DNA of 64,000 nucleotides. Origin: Phytopseudomonas dryadis. GTDB lineage: Bacteria; Pseudomonadota; Gammaproteobacteria; Pseudomonadales; Pseudomonadaceae. Position 1 is the first letter of the stretch. Each line of letters opens with the position of its first letter. The notes below the pieces were generated by a model. The model did not search any database. It was given only the letters and a program-made list of their open reading frames with translations, and was not told the DNA's origin. Below, one piece after another: positions 16,571 to 26,706 of this stretch. The stretch is from contig NZ_QJUM01000018.1 of NCBI RefSeq assembly GCF_004327355.1, forward strand, positions 1 to 64,000. The letters run 5' to 3'. Made by a program: the position numbers and the translations under genes.

Positions 16571-17491
16571 ATGGATCGTCCAGTGTTTCGTGGCTACTTC
16601 CTTCACCCGCGCTTCTGGCCGCTGTGGCTGGGCCTGGGGCTTCTCTGGCTGACCGTGCAGCTGCCTTATGGCGCACTGCTGGGGCTGGGCCGTGGTCTGG
16701 GCTGGCTGATGTACCGGGTGGCCGGTTCCCGGCGGCGGATCGCCACGCGCAACCTGGAGCTGTGCTTCCCGCAGATGTCCGCCGCCGAGCGCCAGGCGCT
16801 GCTGAAAGAGAATTTCGCTTCCACCGGCATCGCTTTCTTCGAGATGGCCATGAGCTGGTGGTGGCCACGGGAAAAGCTCGCCCGCCTGGCCCATATCGAG
16901 GGCATCGAGCACCTGCAGCAGGCCCAGGCGCGAGGCCAGGGCGTGATCCTCATGGCGGTGCACTTCACCACCCTGGAGATCGGCGCCGCGTTGCTCGGCC
17001 AGGTGCACACCATCGACGGCATGTACCGCGAGCACGGCAATCCGCTGTTCGATTTCGTCCAGCGCCGTGGCCGTGAACGCCACAACCGGGATGCCACGGC
17101 CATCGAGCGCGAAGACGTGCGCGCCATGATCAAGGTGCTGCGTGGCGGCCGGGCCATCTGGTATGCGCCGGATCAGGACTACGGTCCCAAGCAGAGCCTG
17201 TTCGCGCCGCTGTTCGGCGTGCAGGCGGCCACGGTGACCGCCACCACCAAGTTCGCCCGCCTGGGCCGCGCCATCGTGCTGCCGTTCACCCAGGTGCGCC
17301 TGCCCGGTGCACAGGGCTATCGGCTGACCATTCACCCCGCCCTGGCCGATTTCCCCGGCGAGAGCGAGGAGGCCGACTGCCTGCGTGTCAATCAGTGGGT
17401 CGAACAGGCGATCGCCACCTGCCCGACGCAGTACCTGTGGGCTCACCGACGTTTCAAGACCCGGCCACCGGGCGAGCCCAGGCTGTATTGA
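16571..17491 (+). CDS. Lipid A late acyltransferase (LpxL/HtrB type)
   Basis: The product is 306 aa. A single membrane anchor near residues 14-35 (PLWLGLGLLWLTVQLPYG) is followed by the HX4E/D catalytic motif at His131-Glu136 (HFTTLE), the substrate block IDGMYREHGNPLFDF, and WYAPDQDYGPKQSLFAPLFG. These enzymes add laurate or a hydroxylaurate to Kdo2-lipid IVA at the inner membrane. The ATG at 16571 begins MDRPVFRGYFLHPRFWP, and a TAGAAT -10-like box lies at about 16533. Pseudomonads have two HtrB paralogues; which one this is cannot be told. Confidence 0.92.
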   Translation: MDRPVFRGYFLHPRFWPLWLGLGLLWLTVQLPYGALLGLGRGLGWLMYRVAGSRRRIATRNLELCFPQMSAAERQALLKENFASTGIAFFEMAMSWWWPREKLARLAHIEGIEHLQQAQARGQGVILMAVHFTTLEIGAALLGQVHTIDGMYREHGNPLFDFVQRRGRERHNRDATAIEREDVRAMIKVLRGGRAIWYAPDQDYGPKQSLFAPLFGVQAATVTATTKFARLGRAIVLPFTQVRLPGAQGYRLTIHPALADFPGESEEADCLRVNQWVEQAIATCPTQYLWAHRRFKTRPPGEPRLY

Positions 17492-17588
17492 AGCTTCAAG
17501 CCGCTAGCTTCAAGCTTCAAGCTGAAAGCGGATCCATGGTTAAGCGAATTTCTTGCTTGCAGCTTGTGGCTTATAGCTTGCAGCTTTT
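17492..17588. repeat. AAGCTTCAAGC-rich repeat, copy 1
   Basis: Repeated GCTTCAAGC units on the left face GCTTGCAGCTTGTGGC units on the right, so the 97-bp gap can pair with itself. Related copies occur near 47.05-47.13 kb and 59.56-59.60 kb. The left edge touches the acyltransferase stop. Confidence 0.7.
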
Positions 17589-17603
17589 GTTGGGAATCGA
17601 TCG

Positions 17604-18776
17604 ATGACGCAGGATGCTTCCCCCGGCCCGGCTACCACCGGGCTCATCCTTTCCGGCGGCGGTGCGCGTGCGGCCTATCAGGTCGGCGTGCTGGCGGCGA
17701 TCGCCGATCTGTTGCCCGATGCCACGCGTAACCCGTTCCCGGTGATAGTGGGCACCTCGGCGGGGGCGATCAATGCGGTCGGTCTGGCCTGCGGTGCCTT
17801 GCACTTCAGCGAGGCGGTGCGCCGGCTGGGTACGGTGTGGCGCAGCTTCCATACCCATCAGGTGTATCGCAGCGACTGGCCAGGGGTATTGCGCCAGGCC
17901 AGCCGTTTCGTCGGCCACAGCCTGCTCGGGCTGGGCGGGCAGGTGCCGGTGGCCTTGCTCGACAGCTCGCCACTGGCCGAGCTGCTGGCGCGGGAGCTGG
18001 ACTTTACCGGCATCGCCGCCGCGGTGCGCCAGCGTCAGCTGCGCGCGGTGGCGGTCACGGCCTTCGGTTACGAGTCGGCCCAGGCGGTGACCTTCTATCA
18101 GGGCCGCGCGGCCATCGACCCCTGGTTCCGCCATCGCCGGGTCGGCGTGCCGACACGCCTGGCCTTGCCGCACCTGCTGGCCAGTGCCTCGATCCCGCTG
18201 ATCTTCCCACCGGTGAAGATCAACCGTGAATACTTCGGTGACGGCGCGGTACGCCAGACCGCGCCGATCAGCCCGGCCCTGCACCTGGGCGCCACGCGGG
18301 TGCTGGTGGTGGGCGTCAGCGGCAATCCGCTGGGCGAGCAGGCCGCCGCCGAAAGCCTACGTCCGCTGCCGGCGGCGAGGCCGCCGAGCCTGGCGCAGAT
18401 CGGCGGGCACCTGCTCAACAGCACCTTCATCGACAACGTGGAAAGCGATATCGAACTGCTCGAGCGGCTCAATTACCTGGGCCGCCTGATTCCCGCCGAG
18501 CAGCGGACCCGCGGCCTGGGCCTGAAGCCGGTGGAGGTGCTGGTGATTTCCCCGAGCCAGCCGCTGGACGTCATCGCCGCCCGCCATCGCCGCGAGCTGC
18601 CCGCGGCGCTGCGCCTGTTCCTGCGCGGGCCGGGCGCGACCAAAGCCAGTGGCGCGGGGGTACTGAGTTACCTGCTGTTCGAGCCCGGCTACTGCAACGA
18701 ACTGATCGAGCTCGGCTATCAGGACGCCATGGCCAAGAAGGGCGAGCTCGGCGCTTTTCTCGGGTTCGCGCCATAG
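17604..18776 (+). CDS. Patatin-like phospholipase
   Basis: The product is 390 aa. The patatin fold is shown by the glycine-rich oxyanion loop ILSGGGARAAYQVGVL, the nucleophile elbow GTSAG with Ser52, and the dyad Asp213 in YFGDGAVRQTAP. The C-terminal 110 residues resemble the extra region of bacterial patatin/RssA-like proteins of unknown use. No signal peptide or barrel is present, so it is probably cytosolic or inner-membrane associated. Being next to a lipid A acyltransferase suggests a lipid-linked role, but co-transcription across the repeat is unproven. Confidence 0.9.
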   Translation: MTQDASPGPATTGLILSGGGARAAYQVGVLAAIADLLPDATRNPFPVIVGTSAGAINAVGLACGALHFSEAVRRLGTVWRSFHTHQVYRSDWPGVLRQASRFVGHSLLGLGGQVPVALLDSSPLAELLARELDFTGIAAAVRQRQLRAVAVTAFGYESAQAVTFYQGRAAIDPWFRHRRVGVPTRLALPHLLASASIPLIFPPVKINREYFGDGAVRQTAPISPALHLGATRVLVVGVSGNPLGEQAAAESLRPLPAARPPSLAQIGGHLLNSTFIDNVESDIELLERLNYLGRLIPAEQRTRGLGLKPVEVLVISPSQPLDVIAARHRRELPAALRLFLRGPGATKASGAGVLSYLLFEPGYCNELIELGYQDAMAKKGELGAFLGFAP

Positions 18777-19147
18777 CGCTGCAGCGGAGACGGCCTCAAG
18801 GTGCGAGCGGCTGCCGGGATGCAGCTGTCTCCACGTCTTCGCCGCAGCGCTGTCGCGCAGCAAACAGGTCGATGCAGACAGAGTAACGCGATGGGCTCGC
18901 TGGCGAGTCCATACGTAGGATGGGTGCAACCCATCAATTGCAGCTACGCGGCCCGACCCATCCTGAAATTTTTAAACGCCCATAAATCAATGGGTTACCT
19001 GATATTTGATGAGAGGGCGGGTAGGTGTCCGCTTTGCTCGCGAGCACATCGATAGAGCGCGAAGCGCTCGCGGCCAAAGCCCCTCCCACAGAGGCCCGGG
19101 TGAGGCGTCATCCACCCCACCCGGGCTGCGTGTTGCAGGCTGCTCGC
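18777..19147. other. 371-bp gene-free gap with a GGATGGGT hairpin
   Basis: GGATGGGT (18919-18926) and ACCCATCC (18956-18963) form a stem, with a further CAATGGGTTACC copy near 18989. This is a common proteobacterial intergenic element. No ORF with a ribosome binding site is seen; both flanking genes end here. Confidence 0.55.
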
Positions 19148-19993
19148 CTACAGGCCGAACAGCCGTGTCGCGTTGCCGTGGAAGAACTTCTCCAGCACCT
19201 CGTCCCTGAAGCCCAGCGCCTGGGCATCCTCGATGCTCTGGCGGATCGGCCGGAAGCTGTAGGAGGAGCCGAACAGCAACTGCTCGGCGAGGAAGCCATT
19301 GGCCGCCTGCACGTAGGCTTCGCTGCCGGGCAGGAACAGGTACATGTCCGGCACCAGGTGGATGTTCTCGTAGCGGAAGGCCACGCCGAGGGCCTGTTGC
19401 ACGTTGGGCCAGAAGCCGTGGTAGACGACGATGGCCAGCTCGGGAAAGGCCCGGGCCACGGCCGCCAGCCGGCCCGGGTCGTTGTACGCCGGGTCGGGGG
19501 TGGTCGGCCCGCTCATCAGGAACAACGGGATGCGGCGTTTCTGCAGGTGGGCGTAGATCGGCCAGTACAGGGTATCGTCGGCATGCCGAGCCGGTTCGCC
19601 GAAGCCTGGCTCCAGGTCGATGCCTGCCAGGCCGAGGCTGTCGATGGCGCGGTCGATCTCCGCCAGCGCGCCCTCGACGCCCAGCAGCGCCGGATCGATG
19701 CCGGCGATGCCGAGCAGTTCGTCGTGGCCATGGACGATGCCATGGATGGTGTCGTTGGGCAGGTGCTGGCTCGGCGTATGGCGGCCGACCACCACCGCCT
19801 TGCTCAGCCCGGCATCGCGCACTTCGGCGAGGAATCCGTCCGCCGTCAGCGAGCGTTCGAAGTGATCGTCCGGGCCACGGGTGCCGACCCGCCGGTTGAG
19901 CCAGCGGGCGCTCGCGTGCTCGGGGCTGCCCGGCGTGGCGCCGAAGAAGTCGTGCAGGTAGGCCGGGCGGCAGCGCATGTCGATGATCTTCAT
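19148..19993 (-). CDS. Amidohydrolase-2 family metal-dependent hydrolase
   Basis: The product is 281 aa with an amidohydrolase-type TIM barrel: [13 protein letters not shown] at the start (the usual DxHxH is altered to DMRCR), [34 protein letters not shown] and the end [11 protein letters not shown]. This is closest in pattern to ACMSD-like hydrolases. The start overlaps the stop of the monooxygenase gene (ATGA), so it is the last gene of the sulfur operon. It may process the product released by desulfonation; that is inference. The changed first metal motif is worth noting. Confidence 0.8.
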   Translation of the reverse strand: MKIIDMRCRPAYLHDFFGATPGSPEHASARWLNRRVGTRGPDDHFERSLTADGFLAEVRDAGLSKAVVVGRHTPSQHLPNDTIHGIVHGHDELLGIAGIDPALLGVEGALAEIDRAIDSLGLAGIDLEPGFGEPARHADDTLYWPIYAHLQKRRIPLFLMSGPTTPDPAYNDPGRLAAVARAFPELAIVVYHGFWPNVQQALGVAFRYENIHLVPDMYLFLPGSEAYVQAANGFLAEQLLFGSSYSFRPIRQSIEDAQALGFRDEVLEKFFHGNATRLFGL

Positions 19994-21132
19994 GCCGCGC
20001 TGTCCTCCTTGTCGACCTTGCCGGCGCGGACGTCGAAGGCGCCACCGGTGAATGCCCCGGCCACGGTCACCTTGCCCTTGCCGGGCAGCAGCGGGAACAC
20101 CAGTTCGGCGAAGCGGTAGGCTTCCTCCAGGTGCGGGTAGCCGGAGAGCACGAAGCTGTCCACGCCCAGGTCGGCGTATTCCTGCAGGCGCGCGGCCACC
20201 GTCTGCGGATCGCCGACCAGGGCGGTGCCGGCGCCACCGCGTACCAGGCCGACCCCGGCCCACAGGTTGGGCGACACCTCGAGGCGGTCGCGACGGCCGC
20301 CGTGCAGCTCGGCCATGCGCCGCTGGCCCACCGAATCCATCTGCGCGTAGTTGGCCTGGGCGGCGGCGATGCTGGCGTCGTCCAGGTGGCTGATCAGTTC
20401 CTCGGCGGCGGCCCAGGCCTTTTCGCTGGTTTCCCGGACGATGACGTGCAGGCGCACGCCGAAACGCACGCTGCGGCCGTGACGGGCGGCGCGCTCGCGC
20501 ACGTCGGCGATCTTCTCGGCCACCGCCGCCGGGGGCTCGCCCCAGGTCAGGTAGGCGTCCACGTGCTTGGCCGCCAGTTCGTGGGCCGCTGGCGACGAGC
20601 CGCCGAAGTACAGGGGCGGATAAGGCGTCTGCAACGGGGCGAAGAAATTCTGCGCGCCCTTGACCTTCAGGTGCTTGCCGTCGAGGTCGACGGTTTCGCC
20701 TTGCAGCACGCGGCGCCAGACGTCGAGGAACTCGTCGGCCGCCTCGTAACGTTGGTCATGCTCGAGGAACACGCCGTCGGCGGCCAGTTCGGTGGCGTCG
20801 CCGCCGGGCACCACGTTGAGCAGCAGGCGTCCGCCGCTGGCCTGGTCCAGGGTCGCGGCCTGCCGCGCCGAGGCGGTGGGGTTGCCCAGGGAGGTGCGCA
20901 GCGCCACCAGCAGCTTGATGCGCTGGGTGACCGGAACCAGGCTGGCGGCGGTCACCCAGGGGTCCAGGCAACTGCTGCCGGTGGGGATCAGCAGGCCGTC
21001 GTAGCCGAGGCTTTCCGCGGCCACGGCGATCTGCCGCATATAGGCGTTGGTGGCCGCCCGGCCGCTGTCGGAAATGCCCAGGTAGCGGGTATCGCCGGAG
21101 GTGGGCAGGAACCAGAAAATATCGAGACTCAT
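19990..21132 (-). CDS. SsuD/MsuD-like FMNH2-dependent alkanesulfonate monooxygenase
   Basis: The product is 380 aa, a bacterial luciferase-type TIM barrel. Family signatures are [65 protein letters not shown] and [20 protein letters not shown]. These enzymes release sulfite from alkanesulfonates using reduced flavin. The [10 protein letters not shown] segment differs somewhat from both SsuD and MsuD, so the substrate is open. The ATG at 21132 matches the usual MSL start; a TTG two codons upstream is possible. Reduced FMN could come from the reductase at the head of the operon. Confidence 0.9.
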   Translation of the reverse strand: MSLDIFWFLPTSGDTRYLGISDSGRAATNAYMRQIAVAAESLGYDGLLIPTGSSCLDPWVTAASLVPVTQRIKLLVALRTSLGNPTASARQAATLDQASGGRLLLNVVPGGDATELAADGVFLEHDQRYEAADEFLDVWRRVLQGETVDLDGKHLKVKGAQNFFAPLQTPYPPLYFGGSSPAAHELAAKHVDAYLTWGEPPAAVAEKIADVRERAARHGRSVRFGVRLHVIVRETSEKAWAAAEELISHLDDASIAAAQANYAQMDSVGQRRMAELHGGRRDRLEVSPNLWAGVGLVRGGAGTALVGDPQTVAARLQEYADLGVDSFVLSGYPHLEEAYRFAELVFPLLPGKGKVTVAGAFTGGAFDVRAGKVDKEDSAA

Positions 21133-21218
21133 GATCAATCATCCTCGTTGCGCGTAAGCGGGATGGAGCCCTCGCGAGCTCCTGTTCATGCAACGCATGG
21201 CGCTATCTTGTTATGGGT

Positions 21219-22322
<1,104 letters not shown>

Positions 22323-22331
22323 GGTGATCCC

Positions 22332-23519
22332 TTATGAGTAGAAAGACGGCGTGGGGCGCGTCTGGTTCAGCGCCCAGTCGCCCAGCTCGTGGATCTTGTA
22401 GTCCACGGGGTCGTGCAGGCTCTGGGTTCTGAGGTTGCGCCAGTGGCGATCGAAACGCAGCGAGGCATGGGTCGCCCGCGCGCCGGTGACTTCGAACAGG
22501 CGGCTGCAGATGTCCAGGCCGGTACGGCTGGCGGTGACCTTGGCGGCGGCGATGGCCAGCGCCAGTTGCGCGCGCTCTTCGCTGCCCAGGGCGTTTTCCT
22601 TGCGCCAGGCCTCATCGAGCAGGTGGGCGGCGCGTTCGACCAGCAGCCGGGTGCCTTCCAGGCCGACCCAGAACTCGCCGTAGTGACGCAGGATGTAGGG
22701 GTCCTCGCTGACGTGCTGGGCCTTGGACTTGAACCAGGGACGGCTCTCCTTGAGGGTGTAGCGGCGGGCTTCGTCCAGGGCGCCTTCGGCGATGCCGAGG
22801 AACACGTGGCTGAAGTGCAGTTGCGCGATCAGCGGGCGCAGGCTGGCGAAGGGCGTGCTGAGCGGGCCCGGATCGAGCAACAGTTCGTTCTCTTCGACGC
22901 GCACGCGCTCGAAGGTGGCGCTGCCGCTGTCGGTCTGGCGCTGGCCCATGTTGTCCCAGTCGCCGTGCAGGGTGATGCCGGTGCGACCGCTGGGAATGGC
23001 GGCGATCAGCAGCTTGCCGCCGGCGCTTTCGTCGATCGCCGAGGCGATCAGCATTTCCGAATCGCTGGCGCCGGAGCAGAAGCTCTTCTTGCCGGAGAAC
23101 TCGCGCCAGCCGTCGAATTTCCTGACCACGGTACGGGTGTCCAGCGGGTTGAGGGCGTTGCCCCAGAACCAGTTCTTGCGCGCGGTCTGTTCGAACCAGG
23201 GCTGCCACTGGTCCGGACGCGAGAACAGCCGCACGGTGGCCAGCATCAGGTGCTGGAAGCCGAATACATGGGCGACGGAGCTGTCGACCTTGGCCAATTC
23301 GCGGACGATATCCAGGGTCTCGCTCCAGTTGGCGCCGAGGCCGCCGAACTGCCTGGGAATGCTCAGGGCGAGCAGGCCGCTGGCGCGTATGGCGTCCCGT
23401 TCGGCCTTGGGCGTGCCGCCTTTCTCGTCTCGCTCGACAGCGGTCTCGGCGAACTGCGCCGCCAGTTTTCGAGCGGTCTGCAGGGGGCTGATCACGCTGC
23501 TCTGTTGTTGTGCGCTCAC
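22332..23519 (-). CDS. DszC/SfnC/MsuC-like acyl-CoA dehydrogenase-fold monooxygenase
   Basis: The product is 395 aa with the acyl-CoA dehydrogenase fold: N-terminal helices with SIPRQFGGLGANWSE, a beta domain with WREFSGKKSFCSGASDSEML and GQRQTDSGSATFERVRV, and a helical C-terminus with RLFEVTGARATHASLRFDRH. The DRHWRNLRTQSLHDP ending is characteristic of flavin-dependent sulfur monooxygenases such as SfnC and MsuC rather than true dehydrogenases. MsuC oxidises methanesulfinate. It lies between the FMN reductase and sfnR, which is the sfnECR order. Confidence 0.87.
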   Translation of the reverse strand: MSAQQQSSVISPLQTARKLAAQFAETAVERDEKGGTPKAERDAIRASGLLALSIPRQFGGLGANWSETLDIVRELAKVDSSVAHVFGFQHLMLATVRLFSRPDQWQPWFEQTARKNWFWGNALNPLDTRTVVRKFDGWREFSGKKSFCSGASDSEMLIASAIDESAGGKLLIAAIPSGRTGITLHGDWDNMGQRQTDSGSATFERVRVEENELLLDPGPLSTPFASLRPLIAQLHFSHVFLGIAEGALDEARRYTLKESRPWFKSKAQHVSEDPYILRHYGEFWVGLEGTRLLVERAAHLLDEAWRKENALGSEERAQLALAIAAAKVTASRTGLDICSRLFEVTGARATHASLRFDRHWRNLRTQSLHDPVDYKIHELGDWALNQTRPTPSFYS

Positions 23520-23601
23520 GCGGTTGTCCTCGAATCGTTCGTGTTCGTCGCGCTTCGGCCGTTCACGGCGGCGGCTGTCCGACGCTGGAAGCGGATGCGC
23601 C

Positions 23602-24165
23602 TCAGGCGATCCGGCGTGCTGCCTGCGGGCCGTTGGCGAACAGCGGCAACGCCCGCTCGACCGCCAGGCGAATGCGGATGCGCAGGGCGTCGTCGCTGAC
23701 CTGGTAATCCTGGAAATCGCTTTCGCTGCCGTATACGCCCAGGGGCAGGGTCAGCGCCTGGAAGAAGCCGAACAGCGGGCGCAACTGGTGTTCGATGACC
23801 AGCGCGTGGCGGCTGCTGCCGCCGGTGGCGGCGAGCAGCACCGGGGTCTGGATCAGGGCGTCCTGGTCGATCAGGTCGAACAGGTGCTTGAACAGGCCGG
23901 GGTAGCTGCCGCGGTACACCGGTACGGCGACGATCAGCAGGTCGGCGTTCTCGATGGCGCGCAGGTGACGTTCCACCGACTCCGGTAGTTCGTCGCGGCG
24001 CTGCGCGGCTCCCAGTCCCCGGGCGATGTCGCCGAGGCTGACCCGGTGCGGGGCCAGCGGCAGGTGGGCGGCGAATTCGCCGAGGATGGCTTCGGCCAGG
24101 GCCTGCGTCCGCGAGGGCTGCTGGGGGCTGGCGGCGACAGTGACGACATTCAGCGGGGTGGACAT
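23602..24165 (-). CDS. msuE: NADH-dependent FMN reductase (MsuE/SfnE type)
   Basis: The product is 187 aa, a flavodoxin-like fold. VAASPQQPSRTQALAEAIL is the FMN phosphate loop, and VPVYRGSYPGLFKHLFDLID and LLAATGGSSRHALV are family blocks. It supplies FMNH2 to the two downstream monooxygenases. The ATG at 24165 opens MSTPLNVVTV. It is the first gene after the sigma-54 promoter, in line with msuEDC and sfnECR operons. Confidence 0.87.
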   Translation of the reverse strand: MSTPLNVVTVAASPQQPSRTQALAEAILGEFAAHLPLAPHRVSLGDIARGLGAAQRRDELPESVERHLRAIENADLLIVAVPVYRGSYPGLFKHLFDLIDQDALIQTPVLLAATGGSSRHALVIEHQLRPLFGFFQALTLPLGVYGSESDFQDYQVSDDALRIRIRLAVERALPLFANGPQAARRIA

Positions 24166-24202
24166 GTTGAGTTCCTGTGCGGTTGCTCGGTGCATCCCTG
24201 AG

Positions 24203-24218
24203 AGCAAGAGCCATACCA
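24203..24218 (-). promoter_or_regulatory. Sigma-54 (-24/-12) promoter for the sulfur operon
   Basis: Read leftward the site is TGGTATGGCTCTTGCT: GG and GC are separated by exactly ten bases, close to the TGGCACG-N4-TTGC consensus. It lies about 40 bp upstream of the FMN reductase start, leaving room for a transcript start near 24192. The operon encodes its own sigma-54 activator. Confidence 0.8.
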
Positions 24219-24289
24219 GGGGCGCAAGCCCCTGTTTGCGGGGTGGACAGGCTGGGCGGTTGTTGTTTTCCGGCGTATCTGTTGCCGGT

Positions 24290-24307
24290 CTGTTGCCTGG
24301 GCAACAG
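24290..24307. promoter_or_regulatory. Upstream activator palindrome 1 (probable SfnR-type site)
   Basis: CTGTTGCCTGGGCAACAG is a perfect 18-bp palindrome about 75 bp upstream of the -24 element, where enhancer proteins bind. An extra half site CTGTTGCC is at 24279-24286. That SfnR is the binder is inferred. Confidence 0.65.
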
Positions 24308-24472
24308 TCGTTTTCCGGACAGTTCGCGCAGAGGGCAGCCGCTGGCCCGGGGCATGGTTAGGGTTATACGGCGTTGCTTTTAATAATTAAAAGAACTAAT
24401 GCGGATATAGATATGTTTGCTTTTTATATATCTAGGGCAATCGCCCTGGCGTCGTGCCGTGGCCTGGCCAAC

Positions 24473-24488
24473 TGTTGCTCGGGCAACA
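24473..24488. promoter_or_regulatory. Upstream activator palindrome 2
   Basis: TGTTGCTCGGGCAACA repeats the TGTTGC...GCAACA half sites of the first palindrome, 183 bp farther from the operon and about 205 bp upstream of the serine acetyltransferase start. It could serve either direction. I did not find a matching -24/-12 element facing the acetyltransferase gene. Confidence 0.5.
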
Positions 24489-24691
24489 ATCCGGTCGCCG
24501 CCGCTGTGGCCTGGCGGTCCACGCGATAGGCGTTTTTTGCATATTCAAATAATCAATGGATATTGGGAGGCGCCACAGGGGCGCCTCATCGTCGACCGAG
24601 CCCGGTTACACTGTGCCTTTGCCGCCAGGGCGGCCGTCCGCACAGGCGGTACGGCGCGCGGCGCGGCCTTTTTCACCCACAGAGGATTGTC

Positions 24692-25654
24692 ATGAACAGC
24701 AAGTTCGCCAGCACCGACAGCGCTGGGGCCGATGCCGAGACCCCCATCCAGTCGATCAACTGGGAGTTGGAGCAGATCGTCGGTGGTTTGCGTTCGGCCC
24801 GCGCCGAATGGCGCAACCGCACAGGGCGCGATCCTGAGCAGGGCGGCCGCGAGCTGCCTTCGCGCCAGGCCGTCGCGGCGCTGCTCGGCGGCTTGTGCGG
24901 GGTGCTGTTTCCCATGCGTCTGGGCCCTGCGGAACTGCGCGAGGAGAGCGAGGATTATTATGTCGGGCATACCCTCGACCGGGCCTTGAACAGCCTGCTG
25001 GCCCAGGCGCGCCTGGAACTGCGCTACGCCGCCCGCCAGCGCGGCGAGGATGGCGCTGCCGTCGAGGCGCAGGCGGTGGCCCTCGTGCGCGAGTTCGCGG
25101 CCGCGTTGCCGGCGTTGCGCCGGCTGCTGGATCTCGATGTGGTGGCCGCCTACAACGGCGACCCGGCGGCGCGCAGCGTCGACGAGGTGCTGCTCTGCTA
25201 CCCCGGCGTGCTGGCGGTGATCTACCACCGCCTGGCCCATCATCTGTACCGCGCCGGCTTGCCGCTGCTGGCGCGTATCGGCGCGGAAACCGCCCACGGC
25301 GCCACCGGCATCGACATCCACCCCGGCGCGCAGATCGGCCACAGCTTCTTCATCGACCACGGTACCGGCGTGGTGATCGGCGAGACCGCGATCATCGGCG
25401 ACAACGTACGCATCTACCAGGCCGTGACCCTCGGCGCCAAGCGCTTCACCAGCGACGAGAGCGGGCTGCTGCACAAGGGCCAGCCGCGTCACCCCATCGT
25501 CGAGGACAATGTGGTGATCTACGCCGGCGCCACCATCCTGGGGCGCATCACCATCGGCAAGGGCTCGGTGATCGGCGGCAACGTCTGGCTGACGCGCAGT
25601 GTTCCGCCGGGCAGCAATGTGTCCCAGGCCAACGCGCAGCAGCGCGAGGGCTAG
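24692..25654 (+). CDS. cysE: Serine O-acetyltransferase
   Basis: The product is 320 aa. A long helical N-terminal region is followed by the left-handed beta helix: DIHPGAQIGHSFFIDHGTGV, VIGETAIIGDNVRIYQAV, VEDNVVIYAGATILG and KGSVIGGNVWLT. This is the EpsC/SrpH-like longer type, which makes O-acetylserine for cysteine synthesis. The ATG at 24692 follows AGAGGA. A hairpin (GAGGCGCC/GGCGCCTC, 24567-24587) lies in the upstream leader. It diverges from the sulfonate operon, so sulfur released there would meet its acceptor here. Confidence 0.88.
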   Translation: MNSKFASTDSAGADAETPIQSINWELEQIVGGLRSARAEWRNRTGRDPEQGGRELPSRQAVAALLGGLCGVLFPMRLGPAELREESEDYYVGHTLDRALNSLLAQARLELRYAARQRGEDGAAVEAQAVALVREFAAALPALRRLLDLDVVAAYNGDPAARSVDEVLLCYPGVLAVIYHRLAHHLYRAGLPLLARIGAETAHGATGIDIHPGAQIGHSFFIDHGTGVVIGETAIIGDNVRIYQAVTLGAKRFTSDESGLLHKGQPRHPIVEDNVVIYAGATILGRITIGKGSVIGGNVWLTRSVPPGSNVSQANAQQREG

Positions 25655-25699
25655 GCTGGGGGCGACGTTCCTGTACGGCCGGTGATTTGCCGCGATTCC

Positions 25700-25790
25700 G
25701 TAGGAACCGCGACCCCGCGGCGATTGGCAGCCATGCCACGGACTTTGCAGGATGGCCACGATCGTATCGCGCCGAGGGCGGCGCTCCTAC
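25700..25790. repeat. GTAGGAGC-family palindrome, copy 2
   Basis: The full 91-bp unit has arms GTAGGAACCGCGACCCCGCG and GGCGGCGCTCCTAC. A second unit starts 118 bp downstream. Confidence 0.85.
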
Positions 25791-25817
25791 AGGGCCGGTG
25801 GTTTGCCGCGAGTTACT

Positions 25818-25884
25818 GTAGGAGCTGCGACCCCGCAGCGAATGGCGGCCATACCGCGATTTCTGCAGCATGGCCGCCATCGCT
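25818..25884. repeat. GTAGGAGC-family palindrome, copy 3 (truncated)
   Basis: The left arm and centre are present (GTAGGAGCTGCGACCCCGCA, GGCGGCCAT) but the right arm is replaced at the point where the permease coding sequence ends. Confidence 0.75.
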
Positions 25885-26706
25885 TCAATGGGCCTGGCCG
25901 TGCCAGGGCACCAGTTTGCGTTGCAGGGCGCGCAGGCCCATCTCCAGCACGAAGGCGATCACCGCGATGACCAGGATGCCGAGGATCACCACGTCGGTGA
26001 CCAGGAACTGGGCGGCCGATTGCACCATGAAGCCCAGGCCGCTGGTGGCGGCGATCAGCTCCGCCGCCACCAGGGTCGACCAGCCCACGCCCAGGCCGAT
26101 GCGGATGCCGGTGAGAATCTCCGGCAGGGCGCTGGGCAGGATCACGTGGCGGATCAGTTGCAGGGGCGTGGCGCCGAGCGATTGCGCCGCGCGCAGTTTG
26201 CTCGGATCGACATTGCGCACGCCGGTCGCGGTGGCGATGACGATCGGGGCGAAGATGGCGAGGAAGATCAGCAGCACCTTGGAGAACTCGCCGATGCCGC
26301 ACCAGATGACGATCAGCGGCAGGTACGCCAGGGGCGGGATCGGCCGGTAGAACTCGATCAGCGGATCGAAGATGCCGCGTACGATACGGTTGTAGCCGAT
26401 GGCGATACCCAGGGGAATGGCGCTCAGCACGGCGGCGAGCAGGCCCAGGCCGATGCGCTCGAGGCTGGCGGCCAGGTGCTGCCACAGGCTGGCGCCCATG
26501 TAACCCTGGGTCATCAGTTGCCAGCCGCGGGCCAGAACCGCCTGTGGGCTGGGCAGGAACAGCGGCTCGATCAGGCCGGCGGCGGTCACCGCCCACCAGG
26601 CCAGCAACAGGCTGCCGACGCTCAAGGTGCTGATCAGCACCAGGCTGAGGGGGCGCCTGGGCGCCGCCACCGGCTGCTCGGATCGAGCCAGTTCCAGGCT
26701 GCTCAT
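25885..26706 (-). CDS. tauC: Taurine-type ABC transporter permease
   Basis: The product is 273 aa with six membrane segments. The permease EAA-type loop reads [20 protein letters not shown] with [17 protein letters not shown] after it, as in TauC/SsuC. It forms the channel of the sulfonate importer. Its start overlaps the stop of the ATPase gene (ATGA at 26703-26706). The 3' end borders a palindromic repeat, and no tauD gene follows. Confidence 0.92.
   Translation of the reverse strand: MSSLELARSEQPVAAPRRPLSLVLISTLSVGSLLLAWWAVTAAGLIEPLFLPSPQAVLARGWQLMTQGYMGASLWQHLAASLERIGLGLLAAVLSAIPLGIAIGYNRIVRGIFDPLIEFYRPIPPLAYLPLIVIWCGIGEFSKVLLIFLAIFAPIVIATATGVRNVDPSKLRAAQSLGATPLQLIRHVILPSALPEILTGIRIGLGVGWSTLVAAELIAATSGLGFMVQSAAQFLVTDVVILGILVIAVIAFVLEMGLRALQRKLVPWHGQAH

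Noticed and set aside
24567..24587. Riboswitch in the cysE leader
   Set aside because: Only one simple hairpin is visible; no conserved riboswitch core or competing terminator could be drawn.
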